In this document: in pieces, positions 1 to 8,735 of the stretch | How positions within the stretch are numbered: the stretch's first letter is position 1 | Layout: each line of letters starts with the position of its first letter | Assembly (NCBI RefSeq): GCF_000472545.1 | Contig: NZ_AWZV01000023.1 | Span: forward strand, 25,790 to 89,789 | Direction of reading: 5' to 3' | DNA from: Burkholderia sp. WSM2232 | Lineage (GTDB): Bacteria; Pseudomonadota; Gammaproteobacteria; Burkholderiales; Burkholderiaceae | Length of the DNA: 64,000 bases | Translations under genes and position numbers: made by a program | The notes under the pieces: model-generated | Told to the model about the DNA's origin: nothing | Databases searched by the model: none | The model's input: the letters and a program-made list of their open reading frames with translations, nothing else

Positions 1-320
1 GGGTGCCCGGCGGTCGCGTTGGCCGTGGTCCGTTGCCGGGGCACGAGCCGATAGCCGCGGCCGGGCACGGTCAGGATCAGATCGCGGTCCGCGCCGAGGA
101 TCTTGCGCAACGCGGACAGATGAACCTGGATATTGTTTTCTTCAACGATGGTGTCGGGCCACACCGCATCCATCAACTCGTCTTTCGTGACGAGGCGGCC
201 TTCGGCCTTCGCGACGATCGCGAGAATTTCGAACGCGCGCGAGCCGAGCGGCACACGTTCGCCGTCGCGCCACAAGGTGCGCAGTTCCAGATCGATTTGA
301 AAGCGGCCTAGTTCAATCAT
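1..320 (-). CDS. OmpR-type winged-helix regulator, N-terminal part (cut by window edge)
   Basis: The first 106 codons of a transcription regulator are present; the rest lies before base 1. The start is the ATG whose complement is CAT at 318-320. The protein opens MIELGRFQIDLELRTL and carries a full OmpR/PhoB-type DNA-binding domain: the recognition region VWPDTIVEENNIQVHLSALR is followed by the wing PGRGYRLVP. There is no N-terminal receiver domain, as in CadC-like regulators. It is clearly related to the regulator-ATPase starting at 14931, so it may also continue into an NB-ARC-type ATPase. That continuation is inference because it is not in view. Confidence 0.85.
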   Translation of the reverse strand, partial: MIELGRFQIDLELRTLWRDGERVPLGSRAFEILAIVAKAEGRLVTKDELMDAVWPDTIVEENNIQVHLSALRKILGADRDLILTVPGRGYRLVPRQRTTANATAGH

Positions 321-515
321 GTCGTTTTCAATTTCCGGGACAACGGGCTCTAAAGGAAAACATGCAAGCGGCATGGCAGAAATTACCGCATGGGGGCCGC
401 CTTGTCTTGTCGGTTAGTGCGATCTTTGTTGGAAAGTGTAAAGAGGAACAAGCAGGGAATGCCTCGCGCCGTCTCTGGCACCGCGCATTGAGCGGCAGCG
501 GCTATAGCCGCCCGC

Positions 516-1448
516 CTAACGCCCGGCCTGCCGACGCCAATGTCCAGGGGGCGTGCCGACCAGTTGCGAAAATGTCCGCGTGAAATGGCTCTGATCCGAG
601 AAGCCGCAGGCAATGGCGATGTCGGACAGCGAACGGTCCGAGCGTCTCAGGAGTTCGCGCGCTTCTTCGACGCGCCGCTCGAGCGGCCATTGATGCGGCG
701 TGCGCTGCGTGGTCTCGCGAAACGCGCGAATGAAGTAGCTGCGCGAGAGGTTGCACGCCGCGGCGATCTCTTCAATGGACACATTGCCTTGCGTCCTCGC
801 GAGCAGCATGTCCTTGGCGCGCGCTTCCTGCCATGCGGACAGACGCCGGCTGACGCGATCCGAACCACGCGCGGGCTCGCCGTAACGATCGAGCAGATGC
901 GTGCCGATCGTCACGCCGAGCTGTTCGATGAAAAGCGGACTCGCCTTGTGTTGCGCTTGCAGCGTGAGCGCGAGCACCTGGGCGAGATGGCCGAGCACCG
1001 GGTCCTTGCTACCGGCCACGGTGGCAATGCGCGCGAGGCCGCTGCCGCCGCGCTCGTGGCAGGTGTCGCTGACGAACGCGCGCGACAGTTCGATCAGCAC
1101 GAAGTCGAAGCCGCCCAGTAGTTCGGCACGGTAGTCGTCGGCGAAATTCCGGACGTACACCGAGTCGCGCTCGAACTCGTGCGTAGTCCAGCGATGTTGC
1201 GAATAGATGCGCCGGCGGTGTCCTGTACCCAGCGATACGCCGATCAGAATGCCGCGGTCGCAGCCGTCCAGTGCGACCGGGTTCGTCTCGCTGCCGCGTG
1301 TGCATTTGCGATGGAAGCGGAATTCGCCGGTATCGAGCTCGACATCGTGCTGCAACTGACTCGACAGACAGCCAAGCGAGTCCTTGCGACGCACGGCCGG
1401 ATCCACACAAGCGGAAGAAGCGGCGGATGCAAGGGTTGGGTTGAACAT
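516..1448 (-). CDS. AraC family transcriptional regulator
   Basis: This 310-residue regulator ends with the two helix-turn-helix motifs of the AraC/XylS family. The first is SIEEIAAACNLSRSYFIRAF and the second is SLSDIAIACGFSDQSHFTRT, both within the last 100 residues. The N-terminal 200 residues form the usual variable sensing part, with no recognisable ligand domain. I chose the ATG at 1448 because GAGGTGA lies six bases upstream; an in-frame GTG at 1457 would add three residues. It faces away from the partial regulator at the window start and reads in the same direction as the hydrolase upstream of it. Its targets are unknown. Confidence 0.9.
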   Translation of the reverse strand: MFNPTLASAASSACVDPAVRRKDSLGCLSSQLQHDVELDTGEFRFHRKCTRGSETNPVALDGCDRGILIGVSLGTGHRRRIYSQHRWTTHEFERDSVYVRNFADDYRAELLGGFDFVLIELSRAFVSDTCHERGGSGLARIATVAGSKDPVLGHLAQVLALTLQAQHKASPLFIEQLGVTIGTHLLDRYGEPARGSDRVSRRLSAWQEARAKDMLLARTQGNVSIEEIAAACNLSRSYFIRAFRETTQRTPHQWPLERRVEEARELLRRSDRSLSDIAIACGFSDQSHFTRTFSQLVGTPPGHWRRQAGR

Positions 1449-1688
1449 GGTCGTCACCTCGGTTCGTCGCAGCCCCCGACTGCATGCCGCTAATTTACTC
1501 GGACATAATTAAATGTAAGTGAATCGTCATTATGCCGGTTCGCCGGCCATTGGGAAATGCGTCTACGCCGCCCGCGCCGCAGCGCGTGGCGGGCGAATGG
1601 TGCGCAACGGGTCCGGTGGGAACGTGGCCGCGAGCCGCTCGTGAGCGAAGCCCGCGGCCAGAAGCTTCGGCGCGCGGCCCATGCAGTC

Positions 1689-2684
1689 TTAGCTCTGCAG
1701 GAATTCCAGCAGGTCGGCGTTGACCTTGTCGGCGTGCGTGGTGCACATGCCGTGCGGTGCGCCGGCATACACCTTCAGCGTCGCGTTCTTGACAATCTTT
1801 GCCGACAGGCGGGCGGAGGCGTCGATCGGCACGATCTGGTCGTCGTCGCCGTGCAGGATCAGCGTGGGCATGTCCATCTTCTTCAGGTCGGGCGTGTAGT
1901 CCACCTCGGAGAACTGCTTGACGCATTCATACTGGCCTTTGATCGAGCCGAGCATGCCTTCGCGCCAGAATTCGTCGATCGCGCCTTGCGAGACTTTGGC
2001 GTTAGGCCGGTTAAAGCCGTAGAAGGGCATCGCCAGATCCTTGTAGAACTGCGAGCGGTTGGCCGCGACGCTCGCGCGAATGCCGTCGAACACGGACATA
2101 GGCAGGCCGTTCGGATGCGCTTCGGTCTTCAGCATGATGGGCGGCACTGCGCCGATCAGCACGGCCTTCGCGACGCGCGAACCGCCGTGGCGGCCAATAT
2201 AGTGAGCGACTTCGCCGCCGCCCGTGGAGTGGCCGACCAGCGTCGCATCCTTCAGATCCAGCGCGTCCATCACCGCCGCGAGGTCGTCGGCGTAGGTGTC
2301 CATGTCGTTGCCGTGCGACGGCTGGTCCGAGCGGCCGTGGCCGCGGCGGTCATGCGCGATCACGCGATAACCCTTCTGCACGAGGAACAGCATCTGCGCG
2401 TCCCAGGCGTCCGCATCGAGCGGCCAGCCGTGCGAGAAGACGACCGGCTTGCCGGTGCCCCAGTCCTTGAAGAAAATGCGCGTGCCGTCTTTCGTGGTGA
2501 CCGTGTTCATGGTGTGTCGCTCTCCGTGCCTGGAATGAGGTGAGTTGCCCGCAGGGCTGCTGCCGCCGGTCGATGCCGCGGCCATCGCGACGCCGGGCGC
2601 GGCGAACGCGGCCACGGCCGCGCTTGCGCCCGCTGCGAGCAAGTGGCGGCGATTGGCCGATGGAACTGCGGATGGGTTAGCCAA
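1689..2684 (-). CDS. alpha/beta hydrolase of the chloroperoxidase-like type, with Tat-like leader
   Basis: The catalytic part, from the internal MNTVTTKDGTRIFFKDWG, is a 273-residue alpha/beta hydrolase with nucleophile motif GHSTGGG (Ser95 of the short form), acid motif HGDDDQIVP and histidine motif GAPHGM. This is the layout of non-haem chloroperoxidase or arylesterase relatives. The open frame continues upstream through a twin-arginine-type leader: NRRHLLAAG, a hydrophobic Ala-rich core, then AMA. The likely start of the long form is the TTG at 2684, with GGAGA six bases upstream (2691-2695). The conventional family ATG at 2510 also has GGAGA, ten bases upstream. An exported and a cytoplasmic form could therefore both be made. 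The substrate is unknown. Confidence 0.85.
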   Translation of the reverse strand: MANPSAVPSANRRHLLAAGASAAVAAFAAPGVAMAAASTGGSSPAGNSPHSRHGERHTMNTVTTKDGTRIFFKDWGTGKPVVFSHGWPLDADAWDAQMLFLVQKGYRVIAHDRRGHGRSDQPSHGNDMDTYADDLAAVMDALDLKDATLVGHSTGGGEVAHYIGRHGGSRVAKAVLIGAVPPIMLKTEAHPNGLPMSVFDGIRASVAANRSQFYKDLAMPFYGFNRPNAKVSQGAIDEFWREGMLGSIKGQYECVKQFSEVDYTPDLKKMDMPTLILHGDDDQIVPIDASARLSAKIVKNATLKVYAGAPHGMCTTHADKVNADLLEFLQS

Positions 2685-2695
2685 ATCTTTTCTCC
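2685..2695 (-). promoter_or_regulatory. Ribosome binding site that decides a TTG start
   Basis: GGAGA (complement of 2691-2695) lies six bases before the TTG at 2684. This site supports the long, Tat-leader form of the hydrolase. No ATG or GTG occupies that position. Confidence 0.6.
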
Positions 2696-2901
2696 GTACC
2701 TGTAACGTGATGGTGTGCACCGCGCATGCGCGATGCGTGAGTCGCAATGCGGACGTGACGCGGCATCGCAGGATTGCAGATCCTACGGACGCGAATATTC
2801 GCCGTACTTCAGATTGCTTAATTGTTGTTAATGCGGCGCGGTGCAAGCGGCCCCGCGCAAGCCGCCCGTTCACTGCGCGCTGTCAACCGTGGCGCGCAGG
2901 C

Positions 2902-3420
2902 TCACGCATGGCGTCCGGACTCGAACAGGAACCACACGCGCTGTTCGGCTTCGTCGATCCAGTTTTCGAGCAGGCTCGCGGTGGCCACGTCGCCGTACTC
3001 GTCGCACAGCGAATGCGTTTCGCGCATGTGGCCAGCTAGCGCGAGGTTGTCCTCGCGCAGCTCGGCGAGCATGTCGCCGGGCGTCACGAACTCGGCGTCG
3101 TTATCGGCAATGCGTTGCAGCTTCGTGATGTGCCCGGCCGAGCGCAACGTCTTGCCGCCGATCTTGCGTGCGCGCTCCGCAATGGGGTCGGTGGTCGCGT
3201 AGATCTGGTCGGACTGCTCGTCGAGCAGCAGGTGATAGTCGCGGAAGTACGGGCCGGACATGTGCCAGTGGAAATTCTTCGTCTTCAGATATAGCGCGAA
3301 CACGTCGGCAAGCAGCGTGGTCAAGGCGGCGGCGATGTCGCGCGTCGCGTCTTCGGTCAGGCGGCTGGGCGTCCTGAGCGGCGCTGCGCGATGCGCTGCG
3401 GCCTCTTTTGCGTCTTTCAT
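2902..3420 (-). CDS. dps: Dps family DNA-binding ferritin-like protein
   Basis: The 172-residue length is right for Dps, the dodecameric protein that stores iron and shields DNA under oxidative or starvation stress. The ferroxidase-centre signature is visible: NFHWHMSGPYFRDYHLLLDE followed by DPIAERARKIGG. The start is the ATG at 3420 with AAGGA six bases upstream; an in-frame TTG five codons earlier overlaps that ribosome site and is less likely. It is divergent from the amidohydrolase gene, and the 359-base gap between them carries a perfect short inverted repeat. Peroxide or stationary-phase control is expected from the family, but no OxyR site was identified. Confidence 0.93.
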   Translation of the reverse strand: MKDAKEAAAHRAAPLRTPSRLTEDATRDIAAALTTLLADVFALYLKTKNFHWHMSGPYFRDYHLLLDEQSDQIYATTDPIAERARKIGGKTLRSAGHITKLQRIADNDAEFVTPGDMLAELREDNLALAGHMRETHSLCDEYGDVATASLLENWIDEAEQRVWFLFESGRHA

Positions 3421-3779
3421 GTCGAGTCCTTGCAAGTCCTTGTTGGAAGAGGGTGAGCGGGCAGGCCGGCAGAAGGTCTACCGCGCTGCCAGTGTAGGAA
3501 CGCCGCGCCCATAAAGTCCTGCAGAAAAGATGAAAAATTCTGAGGCGCGTGCACATGCGCGCTGCGTCTCTTTCGGCGGACAGTTCTTTTAAGAACTATT
3601 AAGGGTCTCCACAAGGACTCGGCGAAACGTCGCCGATAGACTGCCTCCAGTCGATCTGCAAAGCGCGACCTGCACAGCGCGACCCGCAGGGCGCGCTCGC
3701 AACGCCCGGCTCGCGCAGTGAGCCGGCGCGGCACGTCGTTCATATCAGTCTGCCTGTCCTTTCCCCTACGGAGCCCGTC
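3421..3779. other. Divergent intergenic region between dps and the amidohydrolase gene
   Basis: No coding frame here looks real. The gap must hold promoters for both divergent genes. Its one clear element is the inverted repeat at 3582-3597. The stretch around 3520-3610 is AT-rich compared with its surroundings, as promoter DNA often is. Confidence 0.6.
3582..3597. repeat. Perfect inverted repeat, candidate operator
   Basis: AGTTCTT and AAGAACT are separated by two bases, giving a 16-base palindrome-like site in a divergent promoter gap. Its size and symmetry suit a dimeric repressor or activator. The binding protein is unknown. Confidence 0.5.
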
Positions 3780-5651
3780 ATGTCCCAGGACCCGTCATCC
3801 GGATTCACCCCGGCCGAGGTCGTTTTCTTCAACGGCAAGATCGCCACGCAGGACGACAAGCGTTCGTTCGCGGATTCGCTTGCCGTCGCCAACGGCCGCA
3901 TTGTCGCCGCGGGCTCGCGCGACGCCGTGATGCGTCACGTGAACGACGCCACGCGCCATGTCGACCTGAAAGGCCGCACAGTCATTCCGGGTCTCAACGA
4001 TTCGCACCTGCACATCATTCGCGGCGGTCTGAACTTCAACATGGAGTTGCGCTGGGACGGCGTGCCCTCGCTCGCCGATGCGCTCGACATGCTGCGCAAG
4101 CAGGTGGCGCGCACGCCGGCGCCGCAGTGGGTTCGCGTGGTGGGCGGATGGAACGAATTCCAGTTCGCCGAGCGGCGCGGTCCGACGCTCGAGGAAATCA
4201 ACGCGATCGCGCCGGATACGCCGGTATTCATCCTGCATCTGTACGACAGTGCGCTGTTGAATGCGGCGGCACTGCGCGCGGTCGGCTACACGAAAGACAC
4301 CCCCAACCCGCCGGGTGGCGAAATTCAGCGCGACAAACGCGGCACTCCGACCGGCATGCTGATCGCGCGGCCCAACGCGGGCCTGCTGTACGCCACGCTC
4401 GCCAAGGGACCGAAGCTCGCACCGGAAGACCAGCGCAATTCCACGCGCCACTTCATGCGCGAGCTGAACCGCCTCGGCGTGACGAGCGCCATCGATGCGG
4501 GCGGTGGCTATCAGGCGTATCCGGACGACTACGCGGTCATCATGGACATGGCCAAACGCAACGAGTTGACGGTGCGCATCGCTTATAACCTCTTCACGCA
4601 GAATGCAAAGAAAGAGATTGAAGACTTCGCGAAGTGGGTGAAGATGACGAAGCCCGGCGAGGGCGACGACTTTCTGCGCGTGAACGGCGCCGGCGAAATG
4701 CTGGTGTTTTCCGCGGCGGATTTCGAGGACTTTCTCGAGCCGCGTCCCGACCTGCCCGCCACGCTCGAGGCCGAACTCGAGGCGGTGGTGAGGCTGCTGG
4801 TCGCCAATCGCTGGCCTTTCCGTCTGCATGCCACTTACAACGAATCCATCGAGCGCTTCCTGAATGTGTTCGAACGCGTGAACGCCGACATTCCGTTCGA
4901 CGGTCTGCGCTGGTTCTTCGACCATTGCGAAACCATCACGCAGAAAAACATCGAGCGAATCCGCGCGCTTGGCGGCGGTATCGCGATCCAGCATCGCATG
5001 GCCTATCAGGGTGAGTACTTCATCCAGCAATACGGCGAAGAGGCCGTCAGGCACACGCCGCCGATCCGCCAGATGCTCGACGCGGGGCTGCCGGTGGGCG
5101 CGGGCACGGACGCAACCCGCGTCGCCAGTTTCAACCCCTTCGTATCGCTTTACTGGATGGTGTCGGGCAAGACCGTTGGCGGCACGGCGATGTACCCGAG
5201 CGCGAACCGGCTCGACCGCATGGAGGCGCTGCGCCGCTACACGGTGGGCAGCGCGTGGTTCTCCAGCGAAGAAGACCACAAGGGCGCGCTCATGCCGGGC
5301 CACTTCGCGGACTTCGCGGTGCTGAGCGACGACTACTTCACCGTCGACGAAACTCGCATCAAGTACCTTGAATCGGTGCTGACGGTGGTGGGCGGCAAGG
5401 TCGTCTACGCAGCCGACGAGTTCTCGCCGCTCGCGCCGCCTGACTTGCCGGTGAGTCCGTCGTGGTCGCCCGTCGCCGAATTCGGCGGCTACAGCCGTTA
5501 CAAGCCGACGGCGCTCGCCTGCGCCGACGGCTGCGTGAACCTGTGCGGCGTGCACGCCCATGCGCACGGCTGGGCATGGCGCAAGAACGTACCGGTCAGC
5601 GATTCGAACGGCTTCTGGGGCGCGCTCGGCTGTAGCTGCTTCGCGTTCTGA
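3780..5651 (+). CDS. YtcJ-like metal-dependent amidohydrolase
   Basis: The 623-residue protein is a member of the amidohydrolase superfamily (Amidohydrolase_3, YtcJ type). Metal-site motifs are in order: NDSHLHII near residue 77, LHATYNES near 350, FFDHCET near 380, and GAGTDATR near 440. The substrate cannot be read from the sequence; family members hydrolyse amides and related C-N bonds. No signal peptide is evident. The C-terminal 45 residues are unusual: ACADGCVNLC, then HAHAH, then GCSCFAF, a Cys/His-rich tail of pattern C-x3-C-x3-C-x28-C-x-C. It lies 57 bases before the MscS-type gene and reads the same way, so the two may be co-transcribed. Confidence 0.88.
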   Translation: MSQDPSSGFTPAEVVFFNGKIATQDDKRSFADSLAVANGRIVAAGSRDAVMRHVNDATRHVDLKGRTVIPGLNDSHLHIIRGGLNFNMELRWDGVPSLADALDMLRKQVARTPAPQWVRVVGGWNEFQFAERRGPTLEEINAIAPDTPVFILHLYDSALLNAAALRAVGYTKDTPNPPGGEIQRDKRGTPTGMLIARPNAGLLYATLAKGPKLAPEDQRNSTRHFMRELNRLGVTSAIDAGGGYQAYPDDYAVIMDMAKRNELTVRIAYNLFTQNAKKEIEDFAKWVKMTKPGEGDDFLRVNGAGEMLVFSAADFEDFLEPRPDLPATLEAELEAVVRLLVANRWPFRLHATYNESIERFLNVFERVNADIPFDGLRWFFDHCETITQKNIERIRALGGGIAIQHRMAYQGEYFIQQYGEEAVRHTPPIRQMLDAGLPVGAGTDATRVASFNPFVSLYWMVSGKTVGGTAMYPSANRLDRMEALRRYTVGSAWFSSEEDHKGALMPGHFADFAVLSDDYFTVDETRIKYLESVLTVVGGKVVYAADEFSPLAPPDLPVSPSWSPVAEFGGYSRYKPTALACADGCVNLCGVHAHAHGWAWRKNVPVSDSNGFWGALGCSCFAF

Positions 5652-5708
5652 CGCGCGGCGCCTGGTTACGTCACGTACTTCAATGTTTAGCCGCAAGCGG
5701 GAACCATC

Positions 5709-7175
5709 ATGCCGACTCTGACCGATGGCGTGCTCTATGGGCTCGGCATTCTGGTTCTCGACTTCCTCGCGTGGCGCTTCATGGGGCGGCATAGCCGCGG
5801 CGCGCGACTTGCATTGCGCGCGCTGATGTTCGGCCTGTCGAGCTACGTGCTGTTCACCCACGGCATGAATCCGCTGCGCGAGGCGCCGTGGCCGGCCGAG
5901 CCGGTGCGTCATCTGCTCGCGCAGATTCTGGAGGTCGTGTGGTGGCTGCAAGGCGCGCGGCTTCTGACGGTGGTGCTCGACCGCCTGGTGCTGCCCGAAA
6001 CATGGCACAAGGAGCGCCTCTTTCAGGACGTGCTCGGCGCGCTCGTGTTTCTCGCGGCCGCAGTCGGGGCGATTGCATTCGTTCTGCAACTGCCGGTGCG
6101 CGGGCTGCTCGCCACTTCCGGCGCGGTGGCCGTGGTGCTGGGTCTCGCGATCCAGAGCACGCTGAACGACGTGTTTTCCGGCGTCGTGCTCAACGCGACG
6201 CAGCCGTTTCGCATCGGCGACTGGATCACCATCGGCGAAGTGGAAGGCCGCGTGGTGGAGAGCAACTGGCGCGCGACCAGCCTGCTCAACGCGCAGGGCA
6301 ACATCGTCGTGATTCCGAACAGCGCGGCGGCACGCACGAATATCGTCAATGCCAACCAGCCGATGCACACGCACGGCGTGAGCGTGGTGCTGCCGGTGAA
6401 CCCTTCGATTCGCCCCGCCACCGTGCTGCAGGCGCTCGCGCACGCCGCCGCCAGTGCTCCGGAAGTGCTTGCTGAGCCGAAGCCGCTGATCAGCGTGAAG
6501 CGGGCGACCAACGATGCGATCGAGTACGAGATTGTCTGCTATGTCGACACGTGGACGAGGAAGATCGCCGTGCGCAATGACCTTTACGACCTCGCGCACC
6601 GGCACCTGCTGTCGCGCGGCGTGGTGTTGCGGCCGTTGTCGGTGGCCGAGCCGCCAGGCGAGCCTTTCGACGAAAAGCGCCGCCTGCTGCGCAACGTGCT
6701 GATCTTCCAGACCCTCGGCGATGCCGAGATCGCGGAACTGGCGGGGCAACTCAGGCTGCACGAGTTCGATAGCGGCGAAACGATTTACAGCGCCGCCGAC
6801 GAGGGCGGCCACGAGCTGCACATTCTCGCGCGCGGCGTCGCCAAAGTAGTGGTGCCGAAGGAGAGCAGCGAGGTCGAATTGCGCCGGCTCGCGCCTGGCG
6901 ACTCGGTCGGCCAGTCCGGAATTCTTGCCGGGATGCGCACTGGCGTGATCGTGCGCGCGCTGACGCGGGCCACGGTGTTCCGGCTCGACAAGGAGGCGCT
7001 CACGCCGGTGCTCGCGCGGCGGCCGGAAGTTGCGCGCGAAATGTGCCGGCTGCTCTCGGTCCATCACGAAAGCGAAAAGATGCTGCTGGCACCGGCTGAC
7101 AGCGGCGAGGCAGGCGGCGGCCTGCTGCAATGGATTCGAGACGGCATGCGGCGTTTTCACGAACTGGCGCTGTGA
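5709..7175 (+). CDS. MscS-family channel with C-terminal cyclic-nucleotide-binding domain
   Basis: The 488-residue protein has several N-terminal membrane segments, then the MscS pore and beta domain (GAVAVVLGLAIQSTLNDVFS, PFRIGDWITIGEVEGRVVE, VVIPNS around residues 135-210). The last 150 residues form a CNB domain (FQTLGDAEIAELAGQL to RATVFRLD). This is the bacterial cyclic-nucleotide-gated channel (bCNG) architecture. In known bCNG channels, mechanical gating is weak and nucleotide control is proposed. The phosphate-binding cassette reads GQSGILAGMRTG in place of a canonical GE-ALL-RSA pattern, so nucleotide affinity is uncertain. A second CNB domain occurs in the protein starting at 11460. 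Confidence 0.9.
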   Translation: MPTLTDGVLYGLGILVLDFLAWRFMGRHSRGARLALRALMFGLSSYVLFTHGMNPLREAPWPAEPVRHLLAQILEVVWWLQGARLLTVVLDRLVLPETWHKERLFQDVLGALVFLAAAVGAIAFVLQLPVRGLLATSGAVAVVLGLAIQSTLNDVFSGVVLNATQPFRIGDWITIGEVEGRVVESNWRATSLLNAQGNIVVIPNSAAARTNIVNANQPMHTHGVSVVLPVNPSIRPATVLQALAHAAASAPEVLAEPKPLISVKRATNDAIEYEIVCYVDTWTRKIAVRNDLYDLAHRHLLSRGVVLRPLSVAEPPGEPFDEKRRLLRNVLIFQTLGDAEIAELAGQLRLHEFDSGETIYSAADEGGHELHILARGVAKVVVPKESSEVELRRLAPGDSVGQSGILAGMRTGVIVRALTRATVFRLDKEALTPVLARRPEVAREMCRLLSVHHESEKMLLAPADSGEAGGGLLQWIRDGMRRFHELAL

Positions 7176-7448
7176 GCGCGCCCGCCGTGCAGCGCATCTT
7201 CGCTTCAGAGTTTTTAAGTCGGCGCCAAGGCTTTTATCGGCGGCAACCGGTAGGCTGCGTGGGAATTGGGCGATGGGTGGCCGTGGCCGCAACCCGCGCG
7301 TTTTTTGCGGTTTGCAGCGCTGCCAGCGTTCATGGCGCCGGCGCGGAATCGCGTGACAGGGTCAAAGAGTGAAGCGATGTGAGGAAGAGGGCCCGCCGGA
7401 AAGAGGCCCGCGCGCATCGCTGGCGATGCGGCACATGGAGGAGGTGAC

Positions 7449-8090
7449 ATGAAGCAGACCATTGCAGGCATCGCCATGCCCGACAGTGCGATGGCCCGCG
7501 GGGCGACAGAGCGCATCCGCGCGACGGAGTCCACGCTGATGTTCCATCACGCGCGGCGCTCGTTTCTGTTCGGCGCGTTGACGGGTTATCGCGAGAACCT
7601 GGTGTTCGACCTCGAGCTGCTGTACGTGGGGGCGATGTTCCATAACGTGGGCCTCGGTGCAGCGCATCGGCTTTCGGCGCGCCGCTACGAGGTGGACAGC
7701 GCGAACGAGGCGCGCGAGTTCATGCGCGAGCACGAGGCGGCGGCAAGCGCGATCGACGAAGTCTGGCTGGCTATTGTGTTGCATACGACGCCGGGCATTC
7801 CCGAGCATCTGACGCCGCTCGCGGCGTTGCTCGCCGCAGGTGTGCAGATGGACGTGCGCGGCGCGCGCTATGACGAATTCGCCGCGCAGCAGCGCGACGA
7901 GATCGTCGAGGCTTGCCCCCGTGAAGCCGGGTTCAAGAAGCGGCTGCTCGAGGACTACGCGCGCGGCATGGAGCACCGGCCGGACACGACGTTCGGCACT
8001 GTGAATGCCGACGTGCTGGACCGCTGGGACCCGAACTACCGGCGGATGAATTTTTGCGGGCTGGTGCTCGGTTCGGAATGGCCGAACTGA
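7449..8090 (+). CDS. HD-domain-like protein with altered HD motif
   Basis: This 213-residue protein has the layout of small HD-domain phosphohydrolases and cyanamide-hydratase-like proteins: an early histidine in FHHARRSFLFG, then the helix LELLYVGAMFHNVGLG, later HEAAAS and VLHTTPG. The motif that names the family reads His-Asn (FHN) where His-Asp is expected, so the usual two-metal site may be impaired or changed. GGAGGAGGTGAC directly before the ATG gives a very strong ribosome site. XapX follows after 25 bases and is probably co-transcribed. The function is unknown. Confidence 0.75.
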   Translation: MKQTIAGIAMPDSAMARGATERIRATESTLMFHHARRSFLFGALTGYRENLVFDLELLYVGAMFHNVGLGAAHRLSARRYEVDSANEAREFMREHEAAASAIDEVWLAIVLHTTPGIPEHLTPLAALLAAGVQMDVRGARYDEFAAQQRDEIVEACPREAGFKKRLLEDYARGMEHRPDTTFGTVNADVLDRWDPNYRRMNFCGLVLGSEWPN

Positions 8091-8115
8091 GCCTGGCCTC
8101 GATACGGAGATTGGC

Positions 8116-8367
8116 ATGGGTTACATCGTTTCACTGGGCGTCGGCTTCGGCGTCGGACTGCTTTACTGGCTGCTGAAGGTGCAGTCGCCGGCGCCGCCGT
8201 TGATCGCGCTTGCCGGTCTGCTCGGCATGGTGCTGGGCGAACACGCGATACCGGCCGTGAAGGGTCAGCTCTTCACGCACAACGCGACGGTTCAGAGCGC
8301 TGTGTCGTCGTCGGCTGACGCGTCGAAACCGACGCCCTCAGCGGGCGCCGCGAAAGAGGGCGGTTGA
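8116..8367 (+). CDS. XapX domain small membrane protein (DUF1427)
   Basis: The 83-residue protein has two short hydrophobic helices: MGYIVSLGVGFGVGLLYWLL, and PPLIALAGLLGMVLGEHAIP. These match the XapX/DUF1427 family of small membrane proteins, whose role is not established. The hydrophilic C-terminal third is Ser/Ala-rich. GGAG lies close upstream of the ATG. It is probably translated from the same message as the HD-like protein. Confidence 0.8.
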   Translation: MGYIVSLGVGFGVGLLYWLLKVQSPAPPLIALAGLLGMVLGEHAIPAVKGQLFTHNATVQSAVSSSADASKPTPSAGAAKEGG

Positions 8368-8399
8368 AGCGGCGTGCGCGGCCGGCTCGTTAAGGCGGC

Positions 8400-8676
8400 C
8401 GGTCATGTGGCTGTTCATGTGGCTGTTCATGTGGCTTGCAGGCGGCTCACATGGGTCTCAAATGCGGAGCTTGCGGGCTCAAATGGGGCGCTTGTGTGGC
8501 GCAGATGTGGAGCTTTTGCCGCTCACATGAGGCGTTTGTATCGCTTACACGTGGCGCTCACGCAAGGCTCACACGTGGCGCGTACGCAAAGCTCACATTT
8601 GGCGCTCACGCAACGCTCACATGCACGACGTACATGCGGCTCTAATGTGGCTCTAATGCGGCCCCAATGCGGTTGC
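8400..8676. repeat. Degenerate minisatellite of 12- and 24-base units
   Basis: The stretch between XapX and the glyoxalase-like gene is built from short related units. Three consecutive 24-base units occupy 8551-8574, 8575-8598 and 8599-8622, each with the core GGCGCTCACGCAA or a one- to two-base variant, followed by GCTCACA. GGCTGTTCATGT is repeated in tandem near 8408, and GGCTCTAATG near 8639-8661. Because 12 and 24 are multiples of three, frames across it show four- and eight-residue periodicity. I regard those frames as by-products of the repeat, not as genes. Confidence 0.75.
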
Positions 8677-8735
8677 GCCGCTCCTCTACCCGATCCATCG
8701 CACAACCATTCTTTCCGCACCATCAGGTCATGCAT

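Noticed and set aside
3795..7292. A 1165-codon open frame on the minus strand
   Set aside because: It lies antisense to the amidohydrolase and MscS-type genes. Its protein is dominated by Arg, His and Ala without any domain, the usual shadow of GC-rich codons.
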